A DNA stretch of 64,000 nucleotides from Nakamurella sp. A5-74 (GTDB lineage Bacteria; Actinomycetota; Actinomycetes; Mycobacteriales; Nakamurellaceae): positions 3,844,001 through 3,908,000 of the forward strand of contig NZ_CP159218.1 of the NCBI RefSeq assembly GCF_040438885.1, read 5' to 3'. The stretch's first letter is position 1, and the number at the start of each line of letters is the position of its first letter. The position numbers were made by a program, and so were the translations under genes. Positions 33,489 to 41,861 of the stretch are shown one piece after another. The notes under the pieces are model-generated. The model ran no database searches, was not told where the DNA came from, and saw only the letters and a program-made list of their open reading frames with translations.

Positions 33489-34169
33489 ATGCCGGAGATC
33501 CGCTTCGACAGCGTCCGTCACGCCTACGCCGAGCGCGTAGTCCTGGACGGCATCGACCTGCAGCTCACCGAGCGCAGGATCGGCATCGTCGGTGGCAACG
33601 GATCCGGCAAGTCGACACTGGCCCGGATGATCAACGGGCTGGTGATGCCGACAGGTGGCACGGTGAGCGTCGATGGGCTGGACACCCATCGCGACGGCAA
33701 GGGGGTACGCGCCCAGGTCGGATTCGTCTTCACCGATCCCGACAACCAGATCGTGATGCCGACCGTCCAGGAGGACGTCGCGTTCTCCCTGCGCAGATCG
33801 GGCCTGTCGAAGGCTGAACGCCGGACCAGGGTCCACGACACCCTGCGGCGCTTCGGGTTGGGCGAACACGCCGACCATCCGCCGCACCTGCTGTCGGGTG
33901 GTCAGAAGCAGCTGCTCGCGCTGGCCGCGGTGTTGGTCCGCCGGCCACGCCTGCTGGTGGCGGACGAGCCGACCACCCTGCTCGATCTGCGCAACGCCCG
34001 GATGGTGGGCGAGCTGCTGGCCGGGCTCGACGAACAGCTCGTCCTCGTGACCCACCACCTCGACCTGCTGCACGACTTCGACCGGGTGGTGGTGATCGAC
34101 GGCGGACGGGTGGCCGCGGACGACACCCCGGCGCCCGCGCTCGCCTCGTACCGGGCGTTGCTCGGATGA
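33489..34169 (+). CDS. bioM: ECF transporter ATPase (BioM-like)
   Basis: 226 aa from ATG at 33489, two bases after the thiolase stop. ABC ATPase motifs: Walker A GGNGSGKST, Q-loop FTDPDNQIVMPTV (the DPDxQ Q-helix typical of energy-coupling-factor ATPases), signature LLSGGQKQLLALAAVL, Walker B LLVADEPTTLLD and the switch His in VLVTHHLD. Only one ATPase gene is present, as in BioMNY systems where BioM probably forms a homodimer. The stop overlaps bioN as ATGA. Confidence 0.92.
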   Translation: MPEIRFDSVRHAYAERVVLDGIDLQLTERRIGIVGGNGSGKSTLARMINGLVMPTGGTVSVDGLDTHRDGKGVRAQVGFVFTDPDNQIVMPTVQEDVAFSLRRSGLSKAERRTRVHDTLRRFGLGEHADHPPHLLSGGQKQLLALAAVLVRRPRLLVADEPTTLLDLRNARMVGELLAGLDEQLVLVTHHLDLLHDFDRVVVIDGGRVAADDTPAPALASYRALLG

Positions 34170-34759
34170 TCGGCGCGTACCGGCCGGGATCCTCACTGCT
34201 GCACCGGATGGCGGCGGGACAACAGCTGTTGGGCCTGATCGTGGCGCTCGTCGCGATCGCCGTGACCAGGTCGTGGTGGACGCTCGGGGTGGCCGCCGCT
34301 GCGACCCTGGCGCTCTATGCAGTGGGTGGGATCCCGACCTCGGCCCTCTGGCAGCAAGTGCGTCCGCTGCGCTGGGTGGTGCTGTTCATCGGTGTGCTGC
34401 AGTGGATCACGACCGGTTGGCAGGCTGCACTGACGGTCTGCGGGACCCTGATCGTCTCGGTCGCACTGGCCGCGCTGTTCACCCTGACCACCCGCGTCAC
34501 CGCCATGCTCGATCTGTCCGTGAAGCTTCTGCATCCGCTGCGCCGCTTCGTGGATCCCGATCGGGTGGGGCTCGTGCTGGCCATGACGATCCGCGCGGTC
34601 CCGCTGATGGTGTCGATAGTCCAGGACGTCCGACAGGCCAGGACGGCGCGCGGCGCGGGCTTCTCCCTGCGCGCGATGGCCGTGCCGGCCGTGGTCCGGG
34701 CGCTGCGGCAGGCCGATGCGATGGGGGACGCCTTGATCGCCCGCGGAGTGGACGACTGA
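34166..34759 (+). CDS. bioN: ECF transporter T component (BioN-like)
   Basis: 197 aa from ATG at 34166. Four to five helices (LLGLIVALVAIAVT, LRWVVLFIGVLQWI, LTVCGTLIVSVALAALFTLT, LVLAMTIRAVPLMVSIV) followed by the ARTARGAG and ALIARGVD sequences, the Ala-Arg-Gly signatures through which T components grip the ATPase dimer. Last gene of the five-gene operon. With BioY and BioM it completes a dedicated biotin-type importer. Confidence 0.92.
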   Translation: MIGAYRPGSSLLHRMAAGQQLLGLIVALVAIAVTRSWWTLGVAAAATLALYAVGGIPTSALWQQVRPLRWVVLFIGVLQWITTGWQAALTVCGTLIVSVALAALFTLTTRVTAMLDLSVKLLHPLRRFVDPDRVGLVLAMTIRAVPLMVSIVQDVRQARTARGAGFSLRAMAVPAVVRALRQADAMGDALIARGVDD

Positions 34760-34792
34760 GTCGGCCGGACCGACCCCCCGAGGAGACGGCGG

Positions 34793-35305
34793 TCAGTCCT
34801 GCGACAGCACTTCGTGGGCGAGCGCCGCCGTTGCCGCATCGAACAGCACCAGCTGCACCTGCTCGACCTGCGTGTCGGCAGCGCAGAGCGCACTGAAGGC
34901 CTGCACCAGTGCATCCTCGAGGGGCCAGCCGTAGGCACCGGCGGAGATCAACGGGAACGCCACCGACCCTGCACCGACCTCGTCGGCGACCCGCAGGCTG
35001 GAGGTGTAGCAGCTGCGGAGCACCGAACGGCGATCCAGCCCTGGTGAATACACCGGCCCGACCGTGTGGATCAGCCACCGCGCCGGTAGCCGCCCGGCAC
35101 CGGTGGCCACGGCTTCACCAGCCGGAAGACCCTGTGGCAGGGCGGTTCTGCGTAGTTCCCGGCACTCCTGCAGGATCTCGGGTCCACCTGCCCGGTGGAG
35201 CGCGCCGTCCACCCCGCCACCACCGAGCAGTGCGGAATTGGCCGCGTTGACGAGGGCGTCCGCCGCCACGGTCGTGATGTCCCCCTGGACGATGGTGAGC
35301 TCCAT
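34793..35305 (-). CDS. Macro-domain O-acetyl-ADP-ribose deacetylase
   Basis: 170 aa from ATG at 35305. MacroD-type motifs are complete: IVQGDITTVAADALVNAANSALLGGGGVDGALHRAGG (ADP-ribose loop and catalytic Asp), PAGEAVATGAGRLPARWLIHTVGPVY, and FPLISAGAYGWPLEDA. These enzymes remove ADP-ribose from proteins or deacetylate O-acetyl-ADP-ribose. The frame is open upstream to 35389 but without a better start. Convergent with bioN. Confidence 0.93.
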   Translation of the reverse strand: MELTIVQGDITTVAADALVNAANSALLGGGGVDGALHRAGGPEILQECRELRRTALPQGLPAGEAVATGAGRLPARWLIHTVGPVYSPGLDRRSVLRSCYTSSLRVADEVGAGSVAFPLISAGAYGWPLEDALVQAFSALCAADTQVEQVQLVLFDAATAALAHEVLSQD

Positions 35306-35561
35306 CGGCCCAGTGTGCTCCGCTGGTGGCCGCTGCGGGGAGTTCCTCGTCCAGGGGAGTGCTCCTTCGGGTCGCAGGGCCTTGGACACCTACGCGGGGC
35401 GAGCGCGGGCTGCTGCGGCTCACCCGTCCGAGCTCGGCCGGCGGACCACCTCGGCGGCGAGCGGATTCGGACGGGTGAGTTCCGGTGAATCCACCGCAGC
35501 GGAGCACACCGGACGCCTAGGGTCGCCACAACAGCGACCTCGGACCTCGGGAGGACCAGCA

Positions 35562-36725
35562 GTGTCTGCAAGGCTCCCCGACGACGACCCCGACAGCACC
35601 GATGCGCTCGCCGGCATCCTGGCGGGGGCTTTCGCCCATCCGGAGGCACCCGCGCTCGCGGACGGCACCTCCCGCCCGCTGACGGTCGGTCAGTTGGCCA
35701 GCCGGGTCCGCGCCGTGGCCGGGGGGTTGTCGCGCCAGGGTTTCGGCGAGGGCGAGCAGCTTCGGTTGGCGTTGGGCCCGAGTGTCACCTCGGTCACCCT
35801 GGCGCTGGCCGCGGTACTGACGGGCGGGAGCGCCGTGCTCGATCGGGGCGGACGGCTGCACGCCCGCCTGTCCGGGACGCCGAACGCCTGGGTGGCGGCC
35901 GATTCCATGGCTCTGGTCTCCGCAACGCTGAGCCGCCATTCCTCCTCCTCCCGGCACCCGTCGACCGGCAGCACCGCGGCCAGCGCCTCGCCACACCCCG
36001 GAGTCGGATGGCCGACCCCCGATCGGACCATCCATGTGGGCGCGTGGTTGCCGGGTGTGCCCAGAACGGCACTGTCGTTGCGCCGCTTGGCATCCGGCGC
36101 GATGTTCGACGGCACTGTCCCGACATCGGACCACCCAGCGGTGACGGTGCTCAGGACGACCGGTGCGGTCACCCACACCCGCGCGGACCTCGGCATCGCG
36201 GTCCGGTGGCTGTCCCGACAGGTCGGGCTGGAGAGTGTCGATGGGCTGGTCACCGACGATCCGGTACTCGGCCTCGCCGCGCTGTCGGTCGGTGCGCAGT
36301 GGCGGATCGGGCCGGCTGCGCCAGGTCGTCGCGATCTGGCGAAGGTGAGCCTGGTGGGGATCGCCGGCAGTCAGGTCGAGCAGACGTGCGCTGCGCTGAC
36401 GGCAGCGGGCAGCACGGCAGGGGTGGTGGTCCGGGACGGGCCGATCAGCAGCGATCTGGCACGACGCGTCGTGGCCGAGCGTCGGCTCTTCGTGCTCTCC
36501 GGACGCGAGGGCCTGCTCCCGGTCGCCGTCGTCTCGGGCGCCGAGCTGGTGTCGTTCGACGGACCGGGAGCGCTGTTGGGTGAGGTGGTTCCCGGCGTGC
36601 GGGTGCTGATCGACGGCGATCGGATCCTGACCAGGGGCCACCGCCGCGACGGCTCTCTCGGCGCCGTCGACACCGGGCTGCGCGGACGCTTCGCGGGCAC
36701 CACCCTGGTCGCCGATACCCTCTGA
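35562..36725 (+). CDS. Degenerate adenylate-forming (ANL-like) protein
   Basis: 387 aa from GTG at 35562, with GGGAGG seven bases upstream. Residues about 10-90 resemble the start of AMP-binding enzymes (APALADGTSRPLTVGQLASRVRAVAGGLSRQGF ... GEQLRLALGPSVTSVTLALAAVLTGG). The middle (VTVLRTTGAVTHTRADLGIAVRWLS) sits where the A3 motif belongs but lacks its TSG(T)TGxPK, no YGxTE motif is present, and the end lacks the DxxxxxGR hinge and catalytic lysine domain. So the fold may be kept while the enzyme is dead, or it is a scaffold or binding protein. Codon use looks normal, arguing for a maintained gene. Confidence 0.6.
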   Translation: MSARLPDDDPDSTDALAGILAGAFAHPEAPALADGTSRPLTVGQLASRVRAVAGGLSRQGFGEGEQLRLALGPSVTSVTLALAAVLTGGSAVLDRGGRLHARLSGTPNAWVAADSMALVSATLSRHSSSSRHPSTGSTAASASPHPGVGWPTPDRTIHVGAWLPGVPRTALSLRRLASGAMFDGTVPTSDHPAVTVLRTTGAVTHTRADLGIAVRWLSRQVGLESVDGLVTDDPVLGLAALSVGAQWRIGPAAPGRRDLAKVSLVGIAGSQVEQTCAALTAAGSTAGVVVRDGPISSDLARRVVAERRLFVLSGREGLLPVAVVSGAELVSFDGPGALLGEVVPGVRVLIDGDRILTRGHRRDGSLGAVDTGLRGRFAGTTLVADTL

Positions 36726-36760
36726 TCCGCGGGGCGTCCGGTGGTCGAGGCCCCGTCAGA

Positions 36761-37162
36761 TCACCGGCCGCGGGCGTCGAGCTCCGCGATCAGCTTCTTC
36801 GACGCGGTGGTCCGATACGACATGTCGATGAGCTCGACGACCTCGTCCCAATCCGTCGACGCCGGCGCCAGATCGATCCCCACCCAACCGGACGGGCCCA
36901 TGTACCCGGGGACGAAGAACCGATCGTCCTCGAGCAGGGCACGGCGTTCCTGCGGCTCCGGCAGCACCTGGATCGCGTGCTCCCATTGTCGGGATTCGTG
37001 ATCACCCTTCACCGTCGCACCGAAGTGCACGAAGGTCTTGCGGGTGAAGAAGTTCGGCCGGCCGTGCGAGATCCGCTCCGCGCTGCCGGGGAAAGACAGC
37101 GCGATCTTCCGTACCCGCACCAGGATGGGATCGTCGTCCCGGAAGCGCGCTGGATGAGCCAT
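36761..37162 (-). CDS. MmcQ/YjbR-family DNA-binding-fold protein
   Basis: 133 aa. The MmcQ/YjbR domain is recognisable in VRKIALSFPGSAERISHGRPNFFTRKTFVHFGA, VLPEPQERRALLEDDRFFVPGYMGPSGWVGIDL and DWDEVVELIDMSYRTTASKKL. The fold is shared with DNA-binding (CyaY-like) proteins but the biological role is unsettled. The frame extends beyond, but ATG at 37162 begins the conserved part. Single gene, divergent from tRNA-Arg. Confidence 0.85.
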   Translation of the reverse strand: MAHPARFRDDDPILVRVRKIALSFPGSAERISHGRPNFFTRKTFVHFGATVKGDHESRQWEHAIQVLPEPQERRALLEDDRFFVPGYMGPSGWVGIDLAPASTDWDEVVELIDMSYRTTASKKLIAELDARGR

Positions 37163-37249
37163 CGGATCACCGTAGGACGCACAACGCGGTCCGTCGACCT
37201 GACCGGACACGGTAATCTCGGCTGCGCGCACCGCTGGACGCGCAGCAGG

Positions 37250-37322
37250 GCCCTCATAGCTCAGGGGATAGAGCACCGCTCTCCTAAAGCGGGTGTCGTA
37301 GGTTCGAATCCTACTGGGGGCA
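37250..37322 (+). tRNA. tRNA-Arg (anticodon CCT)
   Basis: 73 nt cloverleaf: acceptor GCCCTCA with TGGGGGC, D-arm around AGCTCAGGGGATAGAGC, anticodon stem CCGCT/AGCGG with loop CTCCTAA giving anticodon CCT, T-arm GTAGG TTCGAAT CCTAC, discriminator A; CCA not encoded. Reads the rare AGG codon. Not flanked by visible integrase or direct repeats. Confidence 0.96.
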
Positions 37323-37492
37323 CACGATCTGATCAGGCAGAATACGTTTCACAGCGATGTTCGGGTCCCGCTGGCTGGGAACTCCCGGCGCTCTCCCATG
37401 AGGTTCACAGTTGAACCTTCAACTGATCGACGTCGTTCTTTGACATCCTCGAAGGACACGCCCGCCCATACGGGCCCCTCGAGAGGACCGCG

Positions 37493-37942
37493 ATGACCGT
37501 GAACACCCCCGATTCAGCACCGGCCCCGACCCTGTCTCCTTTCACCCGGCGTACCGCGTTGGCCGTGGGCGGTCTGACCGTGGCCACCGTCGCAGCCGCC
37601 TGTGGCTCCGACACCACCCCCACCTCGACCACTCCCGCGACCGGGGGCAGCAGCGCAGCCTCGGGTGGCACCGAGCTCGCCAAGGTCGCCGACATCCCGG
37701 ACGGCGGATCGTTGGTGGTCGGCCAAGTCCTGCTGGCCCGCACCGGCGAGGCCGTGGTGGGACACAGCGTGGTGTGCACCCACGCCGGCTGCCCGGTCCA
37801 GGCGGCCGGCGCGAACGCCGACTGCAACTGCCACGGATCGCAGTACAACGCCACCACCGGTGCCGTACTGAAAGGCCCGGCCACCCAGCCGCTGGCCGAG
37901 GTCGCGGTGACCGTCAAGGACGGAGCCGTCCTGCAGGCCTGA
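37493..37942 (+). CDS. Rieske [2Fe-2S] Tat-exported lipoprotein
   Basis: 149 aa. The N-terminus has both a twin-arginine element (FTRRTALAVGGLTVATVAAAC, R19-R20) and a lipobox ending in Cys37, so it should be exported folded and lipid-anchored. A Thr/Ser/Gly linker follows. The cluster ligands are in CTHAGCPVQ and CNCHGSQYN (Cys-His pairs of the Rieske fold). Such small arsenite-oxidase-type Rieske lipoproteins are frequent in actinobacteria; the redox partner is not encoded nearby. A short hairpin (GGACCA/TGGTCC) follows the stop at 37951-37967. Confidence 0.9.
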   Translation: MTVNTPDSAPAPTLSPFTRRTALAVGGLTVATVAAACGSDTTPTSTTPATGGSSAASGGTELAKVADIPDGGSLVVGQVLLARTGEAVVGHSVVCTHAGCPVQAAGANADCNCHGSQYNATTGAVLKGPATQPLAEVAVTVKDGAVLQA

Positions 37943-38456
37943 GCCACCCGGGACCAGGCCATGGTCCAGCGCCGTGCGGAGGTTGTCCGACACCGGCCTG
38001 ATGGGCACCTGCAGGGGCCCCGTCAGGACCGGTACCGCTCACACCCGGTCCGTTCTCACCCACGATCGGGGAGGTGTCGCCACCGGCCGGATACCACCCC
38101 GCTTCGTCCCGACCACCACTCGTGGTGCGTTCCACCGAGAGTTCGTCTCCTCCTTGATCGGACCCGGAGGTCTGCCGTTCGCGCTCGTCCATCTGCTCGC
38201 TCCTTGCTGTGATCCATCGATCGGTCGTCGGCGGCGAGGCAGAGCTGCCACGCCGCCGGTCGGAGTCCACCGACCCAGCCGACGGTTCGCCGACGGACTG
38301 TCCGGAGCCTGTGAGCCGGCCGTCAAAGACCCTGTGCGGATGCCGCCGGAATCCGAACGGGGCCGCCCTGCTGTCCGGATCACCGCTGCTCGGGTACACA
38401 GGAACCACACAGCAGGCGCCCAGCGCGGACCCACTTCGCCACCAGAGGATCAGTGC
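37943..38456. other. 514-bp region upstream of the response regulator
   Basis: Apart from the weak hairpin after the Rieske gene I see no gene or clear motif. Open frames crossing it are extensions of the response-regulator frame or antisense, with no protein character. The promoter of the two-component operon should be here. Confidence 0.45.
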
Positions 38457-39200
38457 ATGGTCAGCAACCACACCGACACCGCCCCCCGGCCCGCTCTGCT
38501 GTCGGGCCCCGGCGGCCGACCGATCCGCGCGCTCGTGGTGGACGACGAGCGCACCCTGGCCGAGTTGGTCGGGATGGCGCTGCGCTACGAGGGCTGGGAG
38601 ATCCGGTCCGCGCACGACGGCGTCGGTGCGGTCGCCCAGGCGCGTGACTTCCAGCCGGACGTGATCGTGCTCGACGTGATGCTCCCCGATCTCGACGGGT
38701 TCGAGGTGCTGCGCAGGATCCGCGCCGAGCAGATCACCGTTCCGGTGCTGTTCCTGACCGCGAAGGATGCCGTGGAAGACCGGATCGCCGGGCTGACCGC
38801 CGGCGGCGACGACTACGTCACCAAGCCGTTCTCGGTGGAGGAACTCGTCCTGAGGTTGCGGGCGCTGCTGCGGCGGGCCCGGGTCGCGACCGAGGCCGAG
38901 TCGCCCACCCTGCAGATCGGCGACCTGACGCTCGACGAGGATTCCCGGGAAGTGCATCGCGGCGCGGAGCTGATCTCGTTGACCGCCACCGAGTTCGAGC
39001 TGCTGCGGTACCTGATGCGCAACGCCAAACGGGTGGTGAGCAAGGCCCAGATCCTCGATCGGGTGTGGAATTACGATTTCGGCGGCCAGGCGAACATCGT
39101 GGAGCTGTACATCTCCTACCTGCGCAAGAAGATCGACTCCGGCCGGGAACCGATGATCCACACCATGCGCGGCTTCGGCTATGTCCTCAAACCCGCCTGA
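38457..39200 (+). CDS. OmpR-family response regulator (TrcR/MprA-like)
   Basis: 247 aa; AGAGGA seven bases before ATG at 38457. Receiver domain at about 22-135: IRALVVDDERTLAELVGMAL, phospho-acceptor in VIVLDVMLPDLDGFEVL, LFLTAKDAVEDRIAGLTAGGDDYVTKPFSVEEL. Winged-helix domain at about 150-245: LTATEFELLRYLMRNAKRVVS, VWNYDFGGQANIVELYISYLRKKID, MRGFGYVLKPA. The FGGQANIVELYISYLRKK region is typical of TrcR/TcrA/MprA relatives in actinobacteria. The 3' end overlaps the kinase gene by 20 bp, so the pair is one unit. Signal and targets unknown. Confidence 0.95.
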   Translation: MVSNHTDTAPRPALLSGPGGRPIRALVVDDERTLAELVGMALRYEGWEIRSAHDGVGAVAQARDFQPDVIVLDVMLPDLDGFEVLRRIRAEQITVPVLFLTAKDAVEDRIAGLTAGGDDYVTKPFSVEELVLRLRALLRRARVATEAESPTLQIGDLTLDEDSREVHRGAELISLTATEFELLRYLMRNAKRVVSKAQILDRVWNYDFGGQANIVELYISYLRKKIDSGREPMIHTMRGFGYVLKPA

Positions 39201-40752
39201 TCCGGCGGTGGACCAGGATGATTCCGCCAACCTGACCAGGTCGGGTCATCGCCCGGCGCATCGCGCGATCACGTTGCGCACCAAGCTGATCGCCGGGGTC
39301 AGCGCGGCTATTCTCGCCGTTTCGGTGTTGATCGGAGTGGTCACCCAGATCCTCATCTCCGACTACCTGACCGCCCAGCTCGACCAGCGCATCCAGTCGA
39401 ACGTGCGGTTCTTCGGCGGCCAGAACGACCAGGACGACGCCGGCGGATCCGGTGCGGTCGGGAACAGCACGCCGGGCTCACCCCCCGGCGTCACCGACGC
39501 GTGTTCCAGCTCGACCACCGAGACCACCAGCGGGCGACGGGCCCCCGCGCCGCAACCCGCCGTGTTCGCGGTGTTCGACAGCACCGGCACTTTCGTCTCC
39601 GGAACGGTGCGGGACACCGCACTGGGCTGCACCGATCTCACGGCCGACACCGCCGTGACGCTGGCGCACGTCCCCACCGGCCGCACCGTCACCGAGGTGA
39701 CCATCCCCGACGCCGGCCAGTACCGGGTGATCGCCGATCAGTCCCCCGACGGACAGATCCTCGTCTCCGGCCTGTCCACCGCCGAGGTCGAGGCGACCCA
39801 GTTCCGCCTGCTGGTGGTGATGAGCGCGGTCGCCGCCGGCGCCGTGCTTCTCGGGGCCGGAATCGTCTGGCTCGGAGTGCGCCGCTCGCTGCGTCCGCTC
39901 GAGCAGGTGGCCGCGACCGCCCGCGCCGTCAGCGAACTGCCGCTCGACCGCGGCGAGGTCGACATCACCGTCCGGGTCCCCCGCAAGCTCACCGACGACC
40001 GCACCGAGGTCGGCGCGGTGGGCGCCGCGCTCGATCAGTTGCTCGTCCACGTCGAGAGCGCCCTGGGTGCCCGCCACGAGTCCGAGAGCAGGGTGCGCCG
40101 ATTCGTCGCCGACGCCTCCCACGAGCTGCGGACCCCGCTGGCCGCGATCCGGGGCTATGCGGAACTGGCCGGGCGCAACCCGGAGGACGCCCCCGCCGTG
40201 ACGCATGCCCTCGGCAGGGTCCGCTCGGAATCGGAGCGGATGACAACGCTGGTGGACGACCTGCTGTTGTTGGCGCGCTTGGACTCCGGCCGACCGCTCG
40301 ATCGCGATCCGGTGGACCTCACGCTGTTGACGATCGACACCACGTCGGATGCCAGGGTGTCGGGATCCGAGCACCACTGGCAGCTCGAACTCCCCGAGGA
40401 GCCGGTGACCGTCGTGGGTGACGACCACCGCCTCCGCCAGGTGCTGACCAATCTGCTCGCCAACGCCCGCACCCACACCCCGGCCGGGACGACGGTGGTG
40501 ACAGCGGTCCGCGAGGAGCGGGGAATGGCCGTCGTCACCGTCACCGACAACGGTGACGGCATCCCCGCGATGCTGCAGTCTGAGATCTTCGGTCGCTTCG
40601 TCCGCGGCGAACAGTCGCGTTCCCGCGCAGCAGGTTCCACCGGCCTGGGCCTGGCCATCGTCGCTGCTGTGGTGGCCGCCCACCACGGCACCGTCGGCGT
40701 CAAGAGCGAGCCCGGCCGCACCGTGTTCACCGTGCGGCTCCCCCTCGTCTGA
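39181..40752 (+). CDS. Sensor histidine kinase partnered with the upstream regulator
   Basis: 523 aa. Order: TM1 (LIAGVSAAILAVSVLIGVVTQIL), extracellular sensor of about 140 residues containing a Cys pair (DACSSS, ALGCTDL), TM2 (LLVVMSAVAAGAVLLGAGIVWLGV), HAMP region, HisKA with the phospho-His in VADASHELRTPLAAIRGYAEL, then the ATPase N box (LRQVLTNLLANARTHTP), G1 (VTDNGDGIP) and G2 (GSTGLGLAIVAAVVAAH) boxes. All catalytic parts are intact. TrcS/MprB-like. A dispersed palindromic element lies 50 bp after the stop. Confidence 0.95.
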   Translation: MSSNPPDPAVDQDDSANLTRSGHRPAHRAITLRTKLIAGVSAAILAVSVLIGVVTQILISDYLTAQLDQRIQSNVRFFGGQNDQDDAGGSGAVGNSTPGSPPGVTDACSSSTTETTSGRRAPAPQPAVFAVFDSTGTFVSGTVRDTALGCTDLTADTAVTLAHVPTGRTVTEVTIPDAGQYRVIADQSPDGQILVSGLSTAEVEATQFRLLVVMSAVAAGAVLLGAGIVWLGVRRSLRPLEQVAATARAVSELPLDRGEVDITVRVPRKLTDDRTEVGAVGAALDQLLVHVESALGARHESESRVRRFVADASHELRTPLAAIRGYAELAGRNPEDAPAVTHALGRVRSESERMTTLVDDLLLLARLDSGRPLDRDPVDLTLLTIDTTSDARVSGSEHHWQLELPEEPVTVVGDDHRLRQVLTNLLANARTHTPAGTTVVTAVREERGMAVVTVTDNGDGIPAMLQSEIFGRFVRGEQSRSRAAGSTGLGLAIVAAVVAAHHGTVGVKSEPGRTVFTVRLPLV

Positions 40753-40803
40753 CCGGTTCGCCCCGCGGTCCGCCCCCCGTCGGCCTCGTCGCTGGCCAAA
40801 GGT

Positions 40804-40883
40804 GTTGTCGCTGGCGAGAAGTGTTGCTGCTGGCGAGAAGTGCGTCCTTCTCGCCAGCAACAGCGCTCGTCACCAGCGGCAAC
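40804..40883. repeat. Dispersed palindromic element, full-length copy
   Basis: 80 bp imperfect palindrome between GTTGTCGCTGGCGAGAAG and CGTCACCAGCGGCAAC, containing a second nested CTGGCGAGAAG and the mirror CTTCTCGCCAGCAACAGC. Lies after the kinase gene and just before the methyltransferase gene. Confidence 0.85.
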
Positions 40884-40942
40884 GGATGTCGCGGCTAGAA
40901 ATCAGGTGGACGGACACCCGGCGGCGTGGCACGCTCCGCGCC

Positions 40943-41677
40943 GTGGACTACACCGACCAACAAGCGGCCGACCTGTACGAGATCCTCAACCCCTGGGACG
41001 CAAGCGACCAGTTCTACCTGGACCGGGTCGTCGGCGCCGACGACGTGCTGGACATCGGGTGCGGTACCGGAGCCGTTCTTCACGCGGCAGTCGAGCAGGG
41101 CCACCGCGGCCGGTTGGTCGGCCTGGACCCCGACCCGTTCGCCCTGGCCGTTGCGCGGCGGGACGATCGCGTCGAGTGGCGCGATGGTACCGCGGCCACG
41201 ATGACGTCCGATGCGGAGTTCGACCTGATCACCATGGGCGGCAACGCCTTCCAGTGCCTGATGACCGACGGGGAGATCACTGCGTCGGTCCGGTCCATGC
41301 GACGTGCGCTGCGCACCGGAGGCAGGGTAGTCTTCGACAGCCGCAATCCCGAGGCGCGCCGCTGGGAGAGCTGGACTCCGGCGCACGCGACGGAGGTCAC
41401 CGATCCGGCCGGGCTGCTCGTGCGGGTCGTCCACGACCTGACGGAGGTGATCGACGAGCCCGGACGGACCACCGTCAGCTTCAGCGAGAGCATCACCACC
41501 CCCGACGGGGAGCTGCTCCGCCGCGATCACGCCACGGTGCGTTTCCTCAGCGCCGCCCAGATCACCGCAGCCTTGACCGGGGCCGGGTTCACGGTCGACG
41601 AGCAGCTCGGTGACTGGACCGGAGCGGCGGTGTCGCCCGCAGCCCCGTCGATCATCACCACCGCCACCGCGATCTGA
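40943..41677 (+). CDS. Class I SAM-dependent methyltransferase
   Basis: 244 aa from GTG at 40943 (MDYTDQQAADLYEILNPWDA); an upstream ATG at 40886 would add 19 basic residues. SAM-binding motif I is VLDIGCGTGAVLHAAVEQGH, motif II LVGLDPDPFALAVARR, and FDLITMGGNAFQCL follows the motif III-IV region. The family (DxNPWD start, GGNAFQ) is common in actinobacteria with unknown small-molecule substrates. The gene is framed by two copies of the dispersed palindromic element, 60 bp upstream and 28 bp downstream. Confidence 0.85.
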   Translation: MDYTDQQAADLYEILNPWDASDQFYLDRVVGADDVLDIGCGTGAVLHAAVEQGHRGRLVGLDPDPFALAVARRDDRVEWRDGTAATMTSDAEFDLITMGGNAFQCLMTDGEITASVRSMRRALRTGGRVVFDSRNPEARRWESWTPAHATEVTDPAGLLVRVVHDLTEVIDEPGRTTVSFSESITTPDGELLRRDHATVRFLSAAQITAALTGAGFTVDEQLGDWTGAAVSPAAPSIITTATAI

Positions 41678-41704
41678 GACCGGTCGGGCCCGCCCGCCGA
41701 GCAC

Positions 41705-41780
41705 TGTCGCTGGTGAGAAGTGTTGCTGCTGGCGAGAAGTGCGTCCTCAACGCCAGCACCAGCGCTTGTCACCAGCGACA
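41705..41780. repeat. Dispersed palindromic element, diverged copy
   Basis: 76 bp from TGTCGCTGGTGAGAAG to CTTGTCACCAGCGACA. The outer arms pair over 13 bp; the inner right arm is partly lost (CAACGCCAGCACCAGC instead of CTTCTCGCCAGCAACAGC). Nearly identical to the left half of the copy at 40804. Confidence 0.8.
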
Positions 41781-41861
41781 CTGGCCTCGGTGTGTGAACT
41801 GGCTCACGCACACATCAACGGTGACACACTGCTGTCGCAACATGCTGCCAGGGTCACATCC

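Noticed and set aside
36726-37492. tRNA-Arg(CCT) as an integration site
   Set aside because: No direct repeat of the tRNA end, integrase fragment or composition shift is visible around it.
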